The notes below the pieces were generated by a model. That model was not told the DNA's origin. It made no database searches and was given only the letters and a program-made list of their open reading frames with translations. A program made the position numbers and the translations under genes. This document shows, in pieces, positions 1 to 12,369 of a DNA stretch of 64,000 bases. Source of the DNA: Gordius sp. MW1 (taxonomy: Eukaryota > Nematomorpha > Gordioida > Gordea > Gordiidae); the NCBI GenBank assembly GCA_964036665.1, contig OZ038527.1, forward strand, positions 12,245,835-12,309,834, read 5' to 3'. Positions within the stretch are counted from its first letter, which is position 1. Every line of letters starts with the position of its first letter.

Positions 1-29
1 AACTTTCATCGGATGAATACGGTTGAAAG

Positions 30-109
30 AAAAAAATGTGAAAAATTTTGAGGTAAAAATATTCTTTTTTTTCGATTCTATGTGAAAGAGCGTAAAAAAA
101 TATATAAAA
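30..109. other. Phased A/T tracts, possible curved DNA (recurs in nearly every monomer)
   Basis: In the first monomer, A- or T-runs lie at 30-36, 41-49 (AAAAATTTT), 55-59, 65-72, 94-100 and 106-109. The first four are centred near 33, 45, 57 and 68, so they are spaced 11-12 bp apart, near one helical turn. Phased A-tracts are known to bend DNA, and curved segments are common in satellites. The bend is inferred, not measured. The T-run is the most variable spot of the monomer (ttctttttttt, ttcattttttt, tttattttttt, ttaatttt, ttcctttt), which fits slippage or frequent mutation there. In three copies (gtgaaattttttt near 45903, 48995 and 50366) the second and third tracts are rearranged. Confidence 0.5.
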
Positions 110-110
110 G
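101..110 (+). promoter_or_regulatory. TATA-box-like string in each monomer
   Basis: The string tatataaaag matches the TATA-box consensus TATAWAAR and recurs once per monomer, as tatataaaag or tatataaaaat. In a few monomers it becomes tatatataag (near 44054, 46309, 50767 and 59842). Satellite arrays in many eukaryotes are transcribed at low level, so a promoter role is possible. In a 70% AT repeat such a string can also arise by chance and be copied with the array. No initiator or downstream element was recognised, so this is a motif match only. Confidence 0.25.
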
Positions 111-206
111 TAAGCCAATTTGAGAATACTATTATCCTGGATTGACTTCCGAAAAGAGGTTTTAAGCTGCGAGAACTATCATTTTGACAAAAGACAACGT
201 TTTATT

Positions 207-233
207 GTTGCGATTAGTTTGTTGTATCGCAAC
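207..233. repeat. Inverted repeat: 8-bp arms, 11-bp loop, in the centre of each monomer
   Basis: The left arm gttgcgat (207-214) and right arm atcgcaac (226-233) are perfect reverse complements around the loop tagtttgttgt. It is the most obvious dyad I found in the monomer. It may form a hairpin in RNA or single-stranded DNA, or be a protein-binding dyad. Many copies keep it perfect. Others have atcgtaac (G-T mismatch, G-U wobble in RNA), atcaaac (one base shorter, arm broken) or a left arm of gttgcggt. No CENP-B box was found in or near it. Confidence 0.6.
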
Positions 234-816
234 GTGAGTGCTTAATTTTTGAAAACTGCTCTATGCGATCATGATTTCAAAGTAATAGTTTTCTGATTCT
301 GATAAATTTTCACTTTTTATCATGGAAACAACGTCTGAAACGACAACTTTCATCGGATGAATACGGTTGAAAGAAAAAAATGTGAAAAATTTTGAGGTAA
401 AAATATTCATTTTTTTCGATTCTATGTGAAAGAGCTTGAAAAAATATATAAAAGTAAGCCGATTTGAGAATCCTATTATCCTGGATTGACTTCCGAAAAG
501 AGGTTTTAAGCTGCGAGAACTATCATTTTGACAAAAGACAACGTTTTATTGTTGCGATTAGTTTGTTGTATCGCAACGTGAGTGCTTAATTTTTGAAAAT
601 TGCTCTATGCGATCATGATTTCAAAGTAATAGTTTTCTGATTCTGATATATTTTTCTTTTTATCATGGAAACAACGTTTGAAAACGACAACTTTCATCGG
701 ATGAATACGGTTGAAAGAAAAAAATGTGAAAAATTTTGAGGTAAAAATATTCTTTTTTTTCGATTCTATGTGAAAGAGCGTAAAAAAATATATAAAAGTA
801 AGCCAATTTGAGAATA

Positions 817-3800
817 CTATTATCCTGGATTGACTTCCGAAAAGAGGTTTTAAGCTGCGAGAACTATCATTTTGACAAAAGACAACGTTTTATTGTTGCG
901 ATTAGTTTGTTGTATCGTAACGTGAGTGCTTAATTTTTGAAAATTGCTCTATGCGATCATGATTTCAAAGTAATAGTTTTCTGATTCTGATATATTTTTA
1001 CTTTTTATCATGGAAACAACGTCTGAAAACGACAACTTTCATCGGATGAATACGGTAGAAAGAAAAAAATGTGAAAAATTTTGAGGTAAAAATATTCTTT
1101 TTTTTCGATTCTATGTGAAAGAGCTTAAAAAATATATAAAAATAAGCCAATTTGAGAATACTATTATCCTCGATTGACTTCCGAAAAGAGGTTTTAAGCT
1201 GCGAGAACTATCATTTTGACAAAAGACAACGTTTTATTGTTGCGATTCGTTTGTTGTATCGTAACGTGAGTGCTTAATTTTTGAAAATTGCTCTATGCGA
1301 TCATGATTTCAAAGTAATAGTTTTCTGATTCTGATATATTTTTACTTTTTATCATGGAAACAACGTCTGAAAACGACAACTTTCATCGGATGAATACGGT
1401 TGAATAAAAAAATGTGATAAATTTTGAGGTAAAAATATTTATTTTTTTCGATTCTATGTGAAAGAGCGTAAAAAATATATAAAAATAAGCCAATTTGAGA
1501 ATCCTATTATCCTCGATTGACTTCCGAAAAGAGGTTTTAAGCTGCGAGAACTATCATTTGACAAAAGACAACGTTTTATTGTTGCGATTCGTTTGTTGTA
1601 TCGTAACGTGAGTGCTTAATTTTTGAAAATTGCTCTATGCGATTATGATTTCAAAGTAATAGTTTTCTGATTCTGATAAATTTTTACTTTTTATCATGGA
1701 AACAACGTCTGAAAACGACAACTTTCATCGGATGAATACGGTTGAATAAAAAAATGTGAAAAATTTTGAGGTAAAAATATTTATTTTTTTCGATTCTATG
1801 TGAAAGAGCGTAAAAAAATATATAAAAATAAGCCAATTTGAGAATCCTATTATCCTGGATTGACTTCCGAAAAGAGGTTTTAAGCTGCGAGAACTATCAT
1901 TTGACAAAAGACAACGTTTTATTGTTGCGATTAGTTTGTTGTATCGTAACGTGAGTGCTTAATTTTTGAAAATTGCTCTATGCGATCATGATTTCAAAGT
2001 AATAGTTTTCTGATTCTGATATATTTTTCTTTTTATCATGGAAACAACGTCTGAAAACGACAACTTTCATCGGATGAATACGGTTGAAAGAAAAAAATGT
2101 GAAAAATTTTGAGGTAAAAATATTCTTTTTTTTCGATTCTATGTGAAAGAGCGTAAAAAAATATATAAAAGTAAGCCAATTTGAGAATACTATTATCCTG
2201 GATTGACTTCCGAAAAGAGGTTTTAAGCTGCGAGAACTATCATTTTGACAAAAGACAACGTTTTATTGTTGCGATTAGTTTGTTGTATCGTAAAGTGAGT
2301 GCTTAATTTTTGAAAATTGCTCTATGCGATCATGATTTCAAAGTAATAGTTTTCTGATTCTGATATATTTTTACTTTTTATCATGGAAACAACGTCTGAA
2401 AACGACAACTTTCATCGGATGAATACGGTAGAAAGAAAAAAATGTGAAAAATTTTGAGGTAAAAATATTCTTTTTTTTCGATTCTATGTGAAAGAGCTTA
2501 AAAAATATATAAAAATAAGCCAATTTGAGAATACTATTATCCTCGATTGACTTCCGAAAAGAGGTTTTAAGCTGCGAGAACTATCATTTTGACAAAAGAC
2601 AACGTTTTATTGTTGCGATTCGTTTGTTGTATCGTAACGTGAGTGCTTAATTTTTGAAAATTGCTCTATGCGATCATGATTTCAAAGTAATAGTTTTCTG
2701 ATTCTGATAAATTTTTACTTTTTATCATGGAAACAACGTCTGAAAACGACAACTTTCATCGGATGAATACGGTTGAATAAAAAAATGTGAAAAATTTTGA
2801 GGTAAAAATATTCATTTTTTTCGATTCTATGTGAAAGAGCTTGAAAAAATATATAAAAGTAAGCCGATTTGAGAATACTATTATCCTGGATTGACTTCCG
2901 AAAAGAGGTTTTAAGCTGCGAGAACTATCATTTTGACAAAAGATAACGTTTTATTGTTGCGATTCGTTTGTTGTATCGTAACGTGAGTGCTTAATTTTTG
3001 AAAATTGCTCTAAGCGATCATCATTTCAAAGTAATAGTTTTCTGATTCTGATAAATTTTTACTTTTTATCATGGAAACAACGTCTGAAACGACAACTTTC
3101 ATCGGATGAATACGGTTGAATAAAAAAATGTGAAAAATTTTGAGGTAAACATATTCATTTTTTTTCGATTCTATGTGAAAGAGCTTGAAAAAATATATAA
3201 AAGTAAGCCGATTTGAGAATCCTATTATCCTCAATTGACTTCCGAAAAGAGGTTTTAAGCTGCGAGGACTATCATTTTGACAAAAGACAACGTTTTATTG
3301 TTGCGATTAGTTTGTTGTATCGCAACGTGAATGCTTAATTTTTGAAAACTGCTGTATGCGATCATGATTTCAAAGTAATAGTTTTCGGATTCTGATAAAT
3401 TTTTACTTTTTATCATGGAAACAACGTCTGAAAACGACAACTTTCATCGGATGAATACGGTTGAAAGAAAAAAATGTGAAAAATTTTGAGGTAAAAATAT
3501 TTATTTTTTTCGATTCTATGTGAAAGAGCTTGAAAAAATATATAAAAGTAAGCCGATTTGAGAATCCTATTATCCTGGATTGACTTCCGAAAAGAGGTTT
3601 TAAGCTGCGAGAACTATCATTTTGACAAAAGACAACGTTTTATTGTTGCGATTAGTTTGTTGTATCGTAACGTGAGTGCTTAATTTTTGAAAATTGCTCT
3701 ATGCGATCATGATTTCAAAGTAATAGTTTTCTGATTCTGATATATTTTTACTTTTTATCATGGAAACAACGTCAGAAAACGACAAATTTCATCGGATGAA

Positions 3801-4188
3801 TACGGTTGAAAGAAAAAAATGTGAAAAATTTTGAGGTAAAAATATTTATTTTTTTCGATTCTATGTGAAAGAGCTTAAAAAATATATAAAAGTAAGCCGA
3901 TTTGAGAATCCTATTATCCTCGATTGACTTCCGAAAAGAGGTTTTAAGCTGCGAGAACTATCATTTTGACAAAAGACAACGTTTTATTGTTGCGATTAGT
4001 TTGTTGTATCAAACGTGAGTGCTTAATTTTTGAAAATTGCTCTATGCAATCATGATTTAAAAGTAATAGTTTTCTGATTCTGATAAATTTTTCTTTTTAT
4101 CATGGAAACAACGTCTAAAAACGACAAATTTCATCGGATGAATACGGTTGAAAGAAAAAAATGTGAAAAATTTTGAGGTAAAAATATT
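817..4188 (+). repeat. Higher-order repeat of period 3,780 bp (11 monomers), copy A
   Basis: This 3,372-bp stretch reappears at 4597-7968. Shared rare markers at the same offset include gtaaagtgag near 2290, agataacg near 2941, the ctaagcgatcatcattt variant near 3010, ttttcggattc near 3382 and gtcagaaaac near 3771. I found only two differences: c at 3150 versus a at 6930, and g at 3267 versus a at 7047. Identity starts after the a/c difference at 816/4596 and stops at the t-run variant at 4189/7969. This implies a recent duplication of about 11 monomers. Confidence 0.93.
1403..1408 (+). other. AATAAA string marking one monomer subfamily (first occurrence)
   Basis: Many monomers read ggttgaataaaaaaatgtg where others read ggttgaaagaaaaaaatgtg. 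The first form creates AATAAA, the canonical polyadenylation hexamer, on the + strand; 1403 is the first case and 1745 the second. It lies about 300 bp after the TATA-like string of the preceding monomer. I see no GU-rich element that would support real use as a poly(A) signal, so I treat it mainly as a subfamily marker. Confidence 0.3.
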
Positions 4189-4596
4189 CTTTTTTTTCGA
4201 TTCTATGTGAAAGAGCTTAAAAAATATATAAAAATAAGCCAATTTGAGAATACTATTATCCTCGATTGACTTCCGAAAAGAGGTTTTAAGCTGCGAGAAC
4301 TATCATTTTGACAAAAGACAACGTTTTATTGTTGCGATTCGTTTGTTGTATCGTAACGTGAGTGCTTAATTTTTGAAAATTGCTCTATGCGATCATGATT
4401 TCAAAGTAATAGTTTTCTGATTCTGATATATTTTTACTTTTTATCATGGAAACAACGTCAGAAAACGACAAATTTCATCGGATGAATACGGTTGAAAGAA
4501 AAAAATGTGAAAAATTTTGAGGTAAAAATATTTATTTTTTTCGATTCTATGTGAAAGAGCTTAAAAAATATATAAAAGTAAGCCGATTTGAGAATC
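4189..4596 (+). repeat. Interval between the two 11-mer copies
   Basis: About 1.2 monomers of ordinary satellite. Its first half carries ttctttttttt, gagcttaaaaaa and the gcgattcg variant. Its second half carries gtcagaaaacgacaaa. It completes the 3,780-bp period and has no match at the homologous place after copy B, where a different variant order follows. Confidence 0.85.
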
Positions 4597-7500
4597 CTAT
4601 TATCCTGGATTGACTTCCGAAAAGAGGTTTTAAGCTGCGAGAACTATCATTTTGACAAAAGACAACGTTTTATTGTTGCGATTAGTTTGTTGTATCGTAA
4701 CGTGAGTGCTTAATTTTTGAAAATTGCTCTATGCGATCATGATTTCAAAGTAATAGTTTTCTGATTCTGATATATTTTTACTTTTTATCATGGAAACAAC
4801 GTCTGAAAACGACAACTTTCATCGGATGAATACGGTAGAAAGAAAAAAATGTGAAAAATTTTGAGGTAAAAATATTCTTTTTTTTCGATTCTATGTGAAA
4901 GAGCTTAAAAAATATATAAAAATAAGCCAATTTGAGAATACTATTATCCTCGATTGACTTCCGAAAAGAGGTTTTAAGCTGCGAGAACTATCATTTTGAC
5001 AAAAGACAACGTTTTATTGTTGCGATTCGTTTGTTGTATCGTAACGTGAGTGCTTAATTTTTGAAAATTGCTCTATGCGATCATGATTTCAAAGTAATAG
5101 TTTTCTGATTCTGATATATTTTTACTTTTTATCATGGAAACAACGTCTGAAAACGACAACTTTCATCGGATGAATACGGTTGAATAAAAAAATGTGATAA
5201 ATTTTGAGGTAAAAATATTTATTTTTTTCGATTCTATGTGAAAGAGCGTAAAAAATATATAAAAATAAGCCAATTTGAGAATCCTATTATCCTCGATTGA
5301 CTTCCGAAAAGAGGTTTTAAGCTGCGAGAACTATCATTTGACAAAAGACAACGTTTTATTGTTGCGATTCGTTTGTTGTATCGTAACGTGAGTGCTTAAT
5401 TTTTGAAAATTGCTCTATGCGATTATGATTTCAAAGTAATAGTTTTCTGATTCTGATAAATTTTTACTTTTTATCATGGAAACAACGTCTGAAAACGACA
5501 ACTTTCATCGGATGAATACGGTTGAATAAAAAAATGTGAAAAATTTTGAGGTAAAAATATTTATTTTTTTCGATTCTATGTGAAAGAGCGTAAAAAAATA
5601 TATAAAAATAAGCCAATTTGAGAATCCTATTATCCTGGATTGACTTCCGAAAAGAGGTTTTAAGCTGCGAGAACTATCATTTGACAAAAGACAACGTTTT
5701 ATTGTTGCGATTAGTTTGTTGTATCGTAACGTGAGTGCTTAATTTTTGAAAATTGCTCTATGCGATCATGATTTCAAAGTAATAGTTTTCTGATTCTGAT
5801 ATATTTTTCTTTTTATCATGGAAACAACGTCTGAAAACGACAACTTTCATCGGATGAATACGGTTGAAAGAAAAAAATGTGAAAAATTTTGAGGTAAAAA
5901 TATTCTTTTTTTTCGATTCTATGTGAAAGAGCGTAAAAAAATATATAAAAGTAAGCCAATTTGAGAATACTATTATCCTGGATTGACTTCCGAAAAGAGG
6001 TTTTAAGCTGCGAGAACTATCATTTTGACAAAAGACAACGTTTTATTGTTGCGATTAGTTTGTTGTATCGTAAAGTGAGTGCTTAATTTTTGAAAATTGC
6101 TCTATGCGATCATGATTTCAAAGTAATAGTTTTCTGATTCTGATATATTTTTACTTTTTATCATGGAAACAACGTCTGAAAACGACAACTTTCATCGGAT
6201 GAATACGGTAGAAAGAAAAAAATGTGAAAAATTTTGAGGTAAAAATATTCTTTTTTTTCGATTCTATGTGAAAGAGCTTAAAAAATATATAAAAATAAGC
6301 CAATTTGAGAATACTATTATCCTCGATTGACTTCCGAAAAGAGGTTTTAAGCTGCGAGAACTATCATTTTGACAAAAGACAACGTTTTATTGTTGCGATT
6401 CGTTTGTTGTATCGTAACGTGAGTGCTTAATTTTTGAAAATTGCTCTATGCGATCATGATTTCAAAGTAATAGTTTTCTGATTCTGATAAATTTTTACTT
6501 TTTATCATGGAAACAACGTCTGAAAACGACAACTTTCATCGGATGAATACGGTTGAATAAAAAAATGTGAAAAATTTTGAGGTAAAAATATTCATTTTTT
6601 TCGATTCTATGTGAAAGAGCTTGAAAAAATATATAAAAGTAAGCCGATTTGAGAATACTATTATCCTGGATTGACTTCCGAAAAGAGGTTTTAAGCTGCG
6701 AGAACTATCATTTTGACAAAAGATAACGTTTTATTGTTGCGATTCGTTTGTTGTATCGTAACGTGAGTGCTTAATTTTTGAAAATTGCTCTAAGCGATCA
6801 TCATTTCAAAGTAATAGTTTTCTGATTCTGATAAATTTTTACTTTTTATCATGGAAACAACGTCTGAAACGACAACTTTCATCGGATGAATACGGTTGAA
6901 TAAAAAAATGTGAAAAATTTTGAGGTAAAAATATTCATTTTTTTTCGATTCTATGTGAAAGAGCTTGAAAAAATATATAAAAGTAAGCCGATTTGAGAAT
7001 CCTATTATCCTCAATTGACTTCCGAAAAGAGGTTTTAAGCTGCGAGAACTATCATTTTGACAAAAGACAACGTTTTATTGTTGCGATTAGTTTGTTGTAT
7101 CGCAACGTGAATGCTTAATTTTTGAAAACTGCTGTATGCGATCATGATTTCAAAGTAATAGTTTTCGGATTCTGATAAATTTTTACTTTTTATCATGGAA
7201 ACAACGTCTGAAAACGACAACTTTCATCGGATGAATACGGTTGAAAGAAAAAAATGTGAAAAATTTTGAGGTAAAAATATTTATTTTTTTCGATTCTATG
7301 TGAAAGAGCTTGAAAAAATATATAAAAGTAAGCCGATTTGAGAATCCTATTATCCTGGATTGACTTCCGAAAAGAGGTTTTAAGCTGCGAGAACTATCAT
7401 TTTGACAAAAGACAACGTTTTATTGTTGCGATTAGTTTGTTGTATCGTAACGTGAGTGCTTAATTTTTGAAAATTGCTCTATGCGATCATGATTTCAAAG

Positions 7501-7968
7501 TAATAGTTTTCTGATTCTGATATATTTTTACTTTTTATCATGGAAACAACGTCAGAAAACGACAAATTTCATCGGATGAATACGGTTGAAAGAAAAAAAT
7601 GTGAAAAATTTTGAGGTAAAAATATTTATTTTTTTCGATTCTATGTGAAAGAGCTTAAAAAATATATAAAAGTAAGCCGATTTGAGAATCCTATTATCCT
7701 CGATTGACTTCCGAAAAGAGGTTTTAAGCTGCGAGAACTATCATTTTGACAAAAGACAACGTTTTATTGTTGCGATTAGTTTGTTGTATCAAACGTGAGT
7801 GCTTAATTTTTGAAAATTGCTCTATGCAATCATGATTTAAAAGTAATAGTTTTCTGATTCTGATAAATTTTTCTTTTTATCATGGAAACAACGTCTAAAA
7901 ACGACAAATTTCATCGGATGAATACGGTTGAAAGAAAAAAATGTGAAAAATTTTGAGGTAAAAATATT
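4597..7968 (+). repeat. Higher-order repeat of period 3,780 bp (11 monomers), copy B
   Basis: Second copy of 817-4188, matching it at every variant site compared except 6930 and 7047. At these two sites copy B has the base that is common in the rest of the array, so the two changes probably arose in copy A after the duplication. Confidence 0.93.
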
Positions 7969-10900
7969 TATTTTTTTCGATTCTATGTGAAAGAGCTTAA
8001 AAAATATATAAAAGTAAGCCGATTTGAGAATCCTATTATCCTCGATTGACTTCCGAAAAGAGGTTTTAAGCTGCGAGAACTATCATTTTGACAAAAGACA
8101 ACGTTTTATTGTTGCGATTAGTTTGTTGTATCGTAACGTGAGTGCTTAATTTTTGAAAATTGCTCTATGCGATCATGATTTCAAAGTAATAGTTTTCTGA
8201 TTCTGATATATTTTTACTTTTTATCATGGAAACAACGTCAGAAAACGACAAATTTCATCGGATGAATACGGTTGAAAGAAAAAAATGTGAAAAATTTTGA
8301 GGTAAAAATATTTATTTTTTTCGATTCTATGTGAAAGAGCTTAAAAAATATATAAAAGTAAGCCGATTTGAGAATCCTATTATCCTCGATTGACTTCCGA
8401 AAAGAGGTTTTAAGCTGCGAGAACTATCATTTTGACAAAAGACAACGTTTTATTGTTGCGATTAGTTTGTTGTATCGTAACGTGAGTGCTTAATTTTTGA
8501 AAATTGCTCTATGCGATCATGATTTCAAAGTAATAGTTTTCTGATTCTGATATATTTTTACTTTTTATCATGGAAACAACGTCAGAAAACGACAAATTTC
8601 ATCGGATGAATACGGTTGAAAGAAAAAAATGTGAAAAATTTTGAGGTAAAAATATTCTTTTTTTTCGATTCTATGTGAAAGAGCGTAAAAAAATATATAA
8701 AAATAAGCCGATTTGAGAATCCTATTATCCTCGATTGACTTCCGAAAAGAGGTTTTAAGCTGCGAGAACTATCATTTTGACAAAAGACAACGTTTTATTG
8801 TTGCGATTAGTTTGTTGTATCAAACGTGAGTGCTTAATTTTTGAAAATTGCTCTATGCAATCATGATTTAAAAGTAATAGTTTTCTGATTCTGATAAATT
8901 TTTCTTTTTATCATGGAAACAACGTCTAAAAACGACAAATTTCATCGGATGAATACGGTTGAAAGAAAAAAATGTGAAAAATTTTGAGGTAAAAATATTT
9001 ATTTTTTTCGATTCTATGTGAAAGAGCTTAAAAAATATATAAAAGTAAGCCGATTTGAGAATCCTATTATCCTCGATTGACTTCCGAAAAGAGGTTTTAA
9101 GCTGCGAGAACTATCATTTTGACAAAAGACAACGTTTTATTGTTGCGATTAGTTTGTTGTATCAAACGTGAGTGCTTAATTTTAAAACTGCTCTATGCAA
9201 TCATGATTTAAAAGTAATAGTTTTCTGATTCTGATAAATTTTTACTTTTTATCATGGAAACAACGTCTAAAAACGACAACTTTCATCGGATGAATACGGT
9301 TGAAAGAAAAAAATGTGAAAAATTTTGAGGTAAAAATATTCATTTTTTTCGATTCTATGTGAAAGAGCTTAAAAAATATATAAAAGTAAGCCGATTTGAG
9401 AATCCTATTATCCTGGATTGACTTCCGAAAAGAGGTTTTAAGCTGCGAGAACTATCATTTTGACAAAAGACAACGTTTTATTGTTGCGATTAGTTTGTTG
9501 TATCGTAACGTGAGTGCTTAATTTTTGAAAATTGCTCTATGCGATCATGATTTCAAAGTAATAGTTTTCTGATTCTGATATATTTTTACTTTTTATCATG
9601 GAAACAACGTCTGAAAACGACAACTTTCATCGGATGAATACGGTAGAAAGAAAAAAATGTGATAAATTTTGAGGTAAAAATATTCTTTTTTTTCGATTCT
9701 ATGTGAAAGAGCGTAAAAAAATATATAAAAATAAGCCAATTTGAGAATACTATTATCCTGGATTGACTTCCGAAAAGAGGTTTTAAGCTGCGAGAACTAT
9801 CATTTTGACAAAAGACAACGTTTTATTGTTGCGATTAGTTTGTTGTATCGTAACGTGAGTGCTTAATTTTTGAAAATTGCTCTATGCGATCATGATTTCA
9901 AAGTAATAGTTTTCTGATTCTGATAAATTTTTACTTTTTATCATGGAAACAACGTCTGAAAAAGACAACTTTCATCGGATGAATACGGTTGAATAAAAAA
10001 ATGTGAAAAATTTTGAGGTAAAAATATTCATTTTTTTCGATTCTATGTGAAAGAGCGTAAAAAAATATATAAAAATAAGCCAATTTGAGAATACTATTAT
10101 CCTGGATTGACTTCCGAAAAGAGGTTTTAAGCTGCGAGAACTATCATTTTGACAAAAGATAACGTTTTATTGTTGCGATTCGTTTGTTGTATCGTAACGT
10201 GAGTGCTTAATTTTTGAAAATTGCTCTATGCGATCATGATTTCAAAGTAATAGTTTTCTGATTCTGATAAATTTTTACTTTTTATCATGGAAACAACGTC
10301 TGAAAACGACAACTTTCATCGGATGAATACGGTTGAAAGAAAAAAATGTGAAAAATTTTGAGGTAAAAATATTTATTTTTTTCGATTCTATGTGAAAGAG
10401 CTTGAAAAAATATATAAAAGTAAGCCGATTTGAGAATCCTATTATCCTCGATTGACTTCCGAAAAGAGGTTTTAAGCTGCGAGAACTATCATTTGACAAA
10501 AGACAACGTTTTATTGTTGCGATTAGTTTGTTGTATCGCAACGTGAGTGCTTAATTTTTGAAAATTGCTCCATGCGATCATGATTTCAAAGTAATAGTTT
10601 TCTGATTCTGATAAATTTTTACTTTTTATCATGGAAACAACGTCTGAAAACGACAACTTTCATCGGATGAATATGGTTGAAAGAAAAAAATGTGAAAAAT
10701 TTTGAGGTAAAAATATTCTTTTTTTTCGATTCTATGTGAAAGAGCTTAAAAAAATATATAAAAATAAGCCGATTTGAGAATCCTATTATCCTCAATTGAC
10801 TTCCGAAAAGAGGTTTTAAGCTGCGAGAACTATCATTTTGACAAAAGACAACGTTTTATTGTTGCGATTAGTTTGTTGTATCGCAACGTGAGTGCTTAAT

Positions 10901-12369
10901 TTTTGAAAATTGCTGTATGCGATCATGATTTCAAAGTAATAGTTTTCTGATTCTGATAAATTTTTACTTTTTATCATGGAAACAACGTCTGAAAACGACA
11001 ACTTTCATCGGATGAATACGGTTGAAAGAAAAAAATGTGAAAAATTTTGAGGTAAAAATATTCTTTTTTTTCGATTCTATGTGAAAGAGCTTGAAAAAAT
11101 ATATAAAAGTAAGCCGATTTGAGAATCCTATTATCCTCGATTGACTTCCGAAAAGAGGTTTTAAGCTGCGAGAACTATCATTTTGACAAAAGACAACGTT
11201 TTATTGTTGCGATTAGTTTGTTGTATCGCAACGTGAGTGCTTAATTTTTGAAAATTGCTCTATGCGATCATGATTTCAAAGTAATAGTTTTCTGATTCTG
11301 ATATATTTTTACTTTTTATCATGGAAACAACGTCTGAAAACGACAACTTTCATCGGATGAATACGGTTGAATAAAAAAATGTGAAAAATTTTGAGGTAAA
11401 AATATTCTTTTTTTTCGATTCTATGTGAAAGAGCGTAAAAAAATATATAAAAATAAGCCAATTTGAGAATCCTATTATCCTCGATTGACTTCCGAAAAGA
11501 GGTTTTAAGTTGCGAGAACTATCATTTTGACAAAAGACAACGTTTTATTGTTGCGATTAGTTTGTTGTATCGTAACGTGAGTGCTTAATTTTTGAAAACT
11601 GCTCTATGCAATCATGATTTAAAAGTAATAGTTTTCTGATTCTGATATATTTTTACTTTTTATCATGGAAACAACGTCTGAAAACGACAACTTTCATCGG
11701 ATGAATATGGTAGAAAGAAAAAAATGTGAAAAATTTTGAGGTAAAAATATTTATTTTTTTCGATTCTATGTGAAAGAGCGTAAAAAAATATATAAAAGTA
11801 AGCCGATTTGAGAATCCTATTATCCTCGATTGACTTCCGAAAAGAGGTTTTAAGCTGCGAGAACTATCATTTTGACAAAAGACAACGTTTTATTGTTGCG
11901 ATTAGTTTGTTGTATCGTAACGTGAGTGCTTAATTTTTGAAAATTGCTCTATGCGATCATGATTTCAAAGTAATAGTTTTCTGATTCTGATAAATTTTTA
12001 CTTTTTATCATGGAAACAACGTCTGAAAACGACAACTTTTATCGGATGAATATGGTTGAAAGAAAAAAATGTGAAAAATTTTGAGGTAAAAATATTCATT
12101 TTTTTCGATTCTATGTGAAAGAGCTTGAAAAAATATATAAAAGTAAGCCGATTTGAGAATCCTATTATCCTTGATTGACTTCCGAAAAGAGGTTTTAAGC
12201 TGCGAGAACTATCATTTTGACAAAAGACAACGTTTTATTGTTGCGATTAGTTTGTTGTATCGCAACGTGAATGCTTAATTTTTGAAAATTGCTCTATGCG
12301 ATCATGATTTCAAAGTAATAGTTTTCTGATTCTGATATATTTTTACTTTTTATCATGGAAACAACGTCT
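7969..12369 (+). repeat. Mixed satellite block between the 11-mer and 20-mer repeats
   Basis: About 13 monomers without a long higher-order period. Short local repeats are visible. Two near-identical adjacent monomers carry gtcagaaaac at 8237 and 8581 (344 bp apart). A stretch of about 460 bp around 7677-8134 recurs at 8708-9165, three monomers downstream, with the atcaaacg and gcaatcatgatttaaaag variants. The gcgattcg variant is last seen near 10180. Monomers with a shortened T run (atcatttgac, near 10490) and the gaatatgg variant (near 10671, 11705 and 12050) also lie here. Confidence 0.85.

Larger units (their letters stand above)
1..344 (+). repeat. Representative satellite monomer (first copy)
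   Basis: A 344-bp unit with 105 G/C bases (30.5%) by hand count. In order it holds: the start string aactttcatcggatgaatac; an A/T-tract segment (30-109); a TATA-like string (101-110); a more GC-rich middle (about 120-240) containing the inverted repeat at 207-233; and a T-rich tail with the direct repeat ctgattctgat and the string ttttatcatgg. Recurring variant sites across the array include agctgcg or agttgcg, gcgattag or gcggttag or gcgattcg, atcgcaac or atcgtaac or atcaaac, gcgatcatgatttc or gcaatcatgatttaa, and gaaag or gaata before the A run. These sites define the subfamilies used to recognise block duplications. Confidence 0.95.
1..816 (+). repeat. Satellite block left of the 11-mer repeat
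   Basis: Two full monomers (1-344, 345-688) and part of a third. All use the perfect or G-T forms of the dyad and the agctgcg variant. The third monomer from 817 onward becomes part of the 3,780-bp higher-order repeat. Nothing but satellite is present. Confidence 0.9.

Noticed and set aside
60..90. CENP-B box near the ttcgattctatg string
   Set aside because: The core needs TTCG followed at fixed spacing by A and CGGG. Here TTCG is followed by T and TG-rich sequence, so the essential positions do not match. The cggatgaatacgg string on either strand also fails.
1..344. Two ~172-bp half-monomers (ancestral dimer)
   Set aside because: I compared the halves by eye. Apart from scattered A/T runs and short strings such as aattttgag/aatttttga, no colinear similarity supports an ancestral dimer. 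A formal half-to-half alignment would settle it.
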